Positions 6,720 to 7,995 of a DNA stretch of 7,995 bases are shown here, piece after piece. This DNA is from Synergistales bacterium. Lineage in GTDB: Bacteria > Synergistota > Synergistia > Synergistales > Synergistaceae. Location of the stretch: the NCBI GenBank assembly GCA_026002695.1, contig BOCB01000064.1:1-7995 (forward strand), read 5' to 3'. The notes under the pieces are model-generated. The model was not told the DNA's origin. It worked only from the letters and a program-made list of their open reading frames with translations, and searched no databases. Both the position numbers and the translations under genes were made by a program. The number at the start of each line of letters is the position of its first letter. Position 1 is the stretch's first letter.

Positions 6720-6811
6720 TCTCTGCATCCCCAAACCGCAAAATACTGTCTTGGCGATTTAATCAGCGTTTCCTTAATTTGCTGTCTTAATTTCTCATAC
6801 ACTCATCTTTC
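6720..6811 (+). promoter_or_regulatory. C-rich, G-poor leader stretch before rho, candidate Rho loading region
   Basis: By hand count this 92-base stretch has about 26 C and 10 G, and its last 40 bases have few G residues. Rho binds unstructured C-rich RNA, and rho genes in enterobacteria are autoregulated by termination in their leader, so this could be a rut-like site. The remaining part of the 6573-6830 gap holds no small gene I can support. Confidence 0.3.
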
Positions 6812-6817
6812 AGGAGG
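6812..6817 (+). promoter_or_regulatory. Shine-Dalgarno site for rho with long spacing
   Basis: AGGAGG is a perfect site but lies 13 bases from ATG 6831; no closer ATG, GTG or TTG exists in the frame. An upstream in-frame ATG at 6717 has no comparable site, so 6831 is still preferred. Confidence 0.65.
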
Positions 6818-6830
6818 AATCATCGAACAC

Positions 6831-7995
6831 ATGAACAACTCAACCGAATCTGACCTGCCAATGAACCCCAATAACGACGCGGCGAGCGATGTGATTACGG
6901 CCGCCGAGGAACAGCCGGCTTCAGCGGAGGCAATCGAGAGGCCGGTACCCCGGATGGATTTCAACAAACTTGCCGCGATGTCCTTGGCCGAACTTCGGAA
7001 AGTCGCTAAATCATTTGGAGTTCAAAGTCCGACGACGCATCGCAAGGACGATTTGATAGTAAGCACTCTCGGCGCGCAGGCTACGACGATGGGATTTCGG
7101 TTCGGCGGAGGAACGCTTGAGTGTTTGTCAGAGGGATACGGCTTTCTTCGCCCCTCCGGATTATTGCCGAGCAACAACGACATATATGTATCCGCTTCAC
7201 AGATAAAGCGCTTTGGCCTAAGAAACGGCGACGTCGTATGGGGAATGGTGAGGCCGCCGAGGGAGCCCGAACACTACGAGGCAATAATCAGAGTCGAGAC
7301 GGTAAACTTCTCGGACCCTGAGGAAGCGCGCAAGAGACCGCACTTTGAGGCTTTGGTGCCGATATTCCCCGATGAAAAAATATCTCTCGAGACGGAGCAA
7401 CGCCGATTGTCCACAAGGTTAGTCGATTTATTCGTGCCGATAGGCAAAGGGCAGAGGGCTCTGATCGTATCTCCGCCAAAGGCCGGAAAAACCACCCTGT
7501 TGAAGCACATCGCGAACGCCATAACCACAAATCATCCCGAGGTAATAATGATGCTTCTGCTCATAGACGAACGGCCTGAGGAAGTTACCGACATGAGCCG
7601 TTCCGTCGACGGCGAGATAATAGCCTCGACCTTCGACCGCCCCGCCGAGGAGCATATGCGCGTCGCGTCGCTCTCACTTGAAAAGGCGAAGAGATTGGTG
7701 GAAGTTGGCAAGGATGTCGTGCTTTTGCTCGATTCCATAACGAGATTAGCCCGCGCGTCGAACCTGATCGTTCCTCCTTCAGGGCGGACGCTCTCAGGAG
7801 GCATGGATCCCGCGGCTCTGTATTTCCCGAAGAAATTCTTCGGCGCGGCCCGCAACATCGAGAACGGGGGCAGCCTTACCATAATAGGCACGTCTCTCGT
7901 CGAGACGGGCAGCAGGATGGACGACGTGATATACGAGGAATTCAAGGGAACGGGAAACATGGAGATACACCTTTCGAGGAAGATAGCGGAGCAGA
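6831..7995 (+). CDS. rho: Transcription termination factor Rho (3' end missing)
   Basis: Rho is a hexameric RNA-dependent ATPase that loads on C-rich RNA and ends transcription. The frame stays open to the window edge: 388 residues are present and roughly the last 40-50 are missing. Residues 1-40 are an Asn/Ala/Glu-rich, probably disordered extension absent from E. coli Rho. Residues about 44-80 are the Rho_N helical domain (LAAMSLAELRKVAKSFGV). The RNA-binding cold-shock fold follows, with GYGFLR (102-107) and NDIYVS (116-121). The ATPase core has Walker A PPKAGKTT (215-222), LLIDERPEEVTDM (244-255), STFDRPAEEH (266-275), Walker B VVLLLDSITRLARA (296-309), the RTLSGGMD Q-loop (319-326), FFGAARNIENGGSLTI (336-351) and EEFKGTGNMEIHLSRKIAE (369-387). 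The extension is the only unusual part. Family assignment is certain. Confidence 0.98.
   Translation, partial: MNNSTESDLPMNPNNDAASDVITAAEEQPASAEAIERPVPRMDFNKLAAMSLAELRKVAKSFGVQSPTTHRKDDLIVSTLGAQATTMGFRFGGGTLECLSEGYGFLRPSGLLPSNNDIYVSASQIKRFGLRNGDVVWGMVRPPREPEHYEAIIRVETVNFSDPEEARKRPHFEALVPIFPDEKISLETEQRRLSTRLVDLFVPIGKGQRALIVSPPKAGKTTLLKHIANAITTNHPEVIMMLLLIDERPEEVTDMSRSVDGEIIASTFDRPAEEHMRVASLSLEKAKRLVEVGKDVVLLLDSITRLARASNLIVPPSGRTLSGGMDPAALYFPKKFFGAARNIENGGSLTIIGTSLVETGSRMDDVIYEEFKGTGNMEIHLSRKIAEQ

Noticed and set aside
7532..7960. Minus-strand open frame of 142 codons opposite rho
   Set aside because: It mirrors conserved Rho codons and has no independent coding evidence.

Overview
All genes in this window lie on the + strand. 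The sequence is moderately GC-rich (roughly mid-50s percent by eye) and bacterial, with GTG, TTG and ATG starts and strong purine Shine-Dalgarno sites. Protein style suggests a diderm anaerobe: several exported proteins with no obvious family, a Ysc84/SYLF protein, an ATP-type phosphofructokinase, a D-glutamate cyclase-like protein and Rho. I lean towards Synergistota from general impression only; the window has no rRNA or other marker to test this.

Layout. (1) 17-694: exported protein with a DUF3298/RsiV-like fold. (2) 831-1535: exported SYLF (Ysc84) lipid-binding-type protein, preceded by a gap with a weak promoter candidate. (3) 1586-3328: a 580-residue single-pass membrane protein with a cytoplasmic GYF_2 domain, a long acidic linker, one membrane segment, an unassigned extracytoplasmic region and a C-terminal SH3b domain. 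(4) 3420-4175: exported protein of unknown family ending in a coiled coil. (5) 4212-5171: pfkA, joined by an ATGA overlap to (6) 5168-6019, a DUF4392/D-glutamate cyclase-like gene. (7) 6069-6572: small exported or membrane-anchored protein with a very acidic tail. (8) 6831-7995: rho, running off the right edge, preceded by a 258-base gap with a promoter candidate, dyads and a C-rich, G-poor stretch.

How they fit together. Genes 4-7 are close enough (36 bases, a 4-base overlap, 49 bases) to be one transcript, with PFK and the cyclase translationally coupled. Genes 1-4 look like envelope functions: three carry signal peptides and one is a bitopic membrane protein with a wall/peptide-type SH3b domain outside. 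Rho is probably transcribed separately and may be autoregulated through its leader. I see no CRISPR, tRNA, rRNA, insertion sequence, phage or toxin-antitoxin module. The least ordinary items are the GYF_2-TM-SH3b protein, the pfkA-cyclase coupling and the rho leader; nothing here proves a new defence or mobile system.
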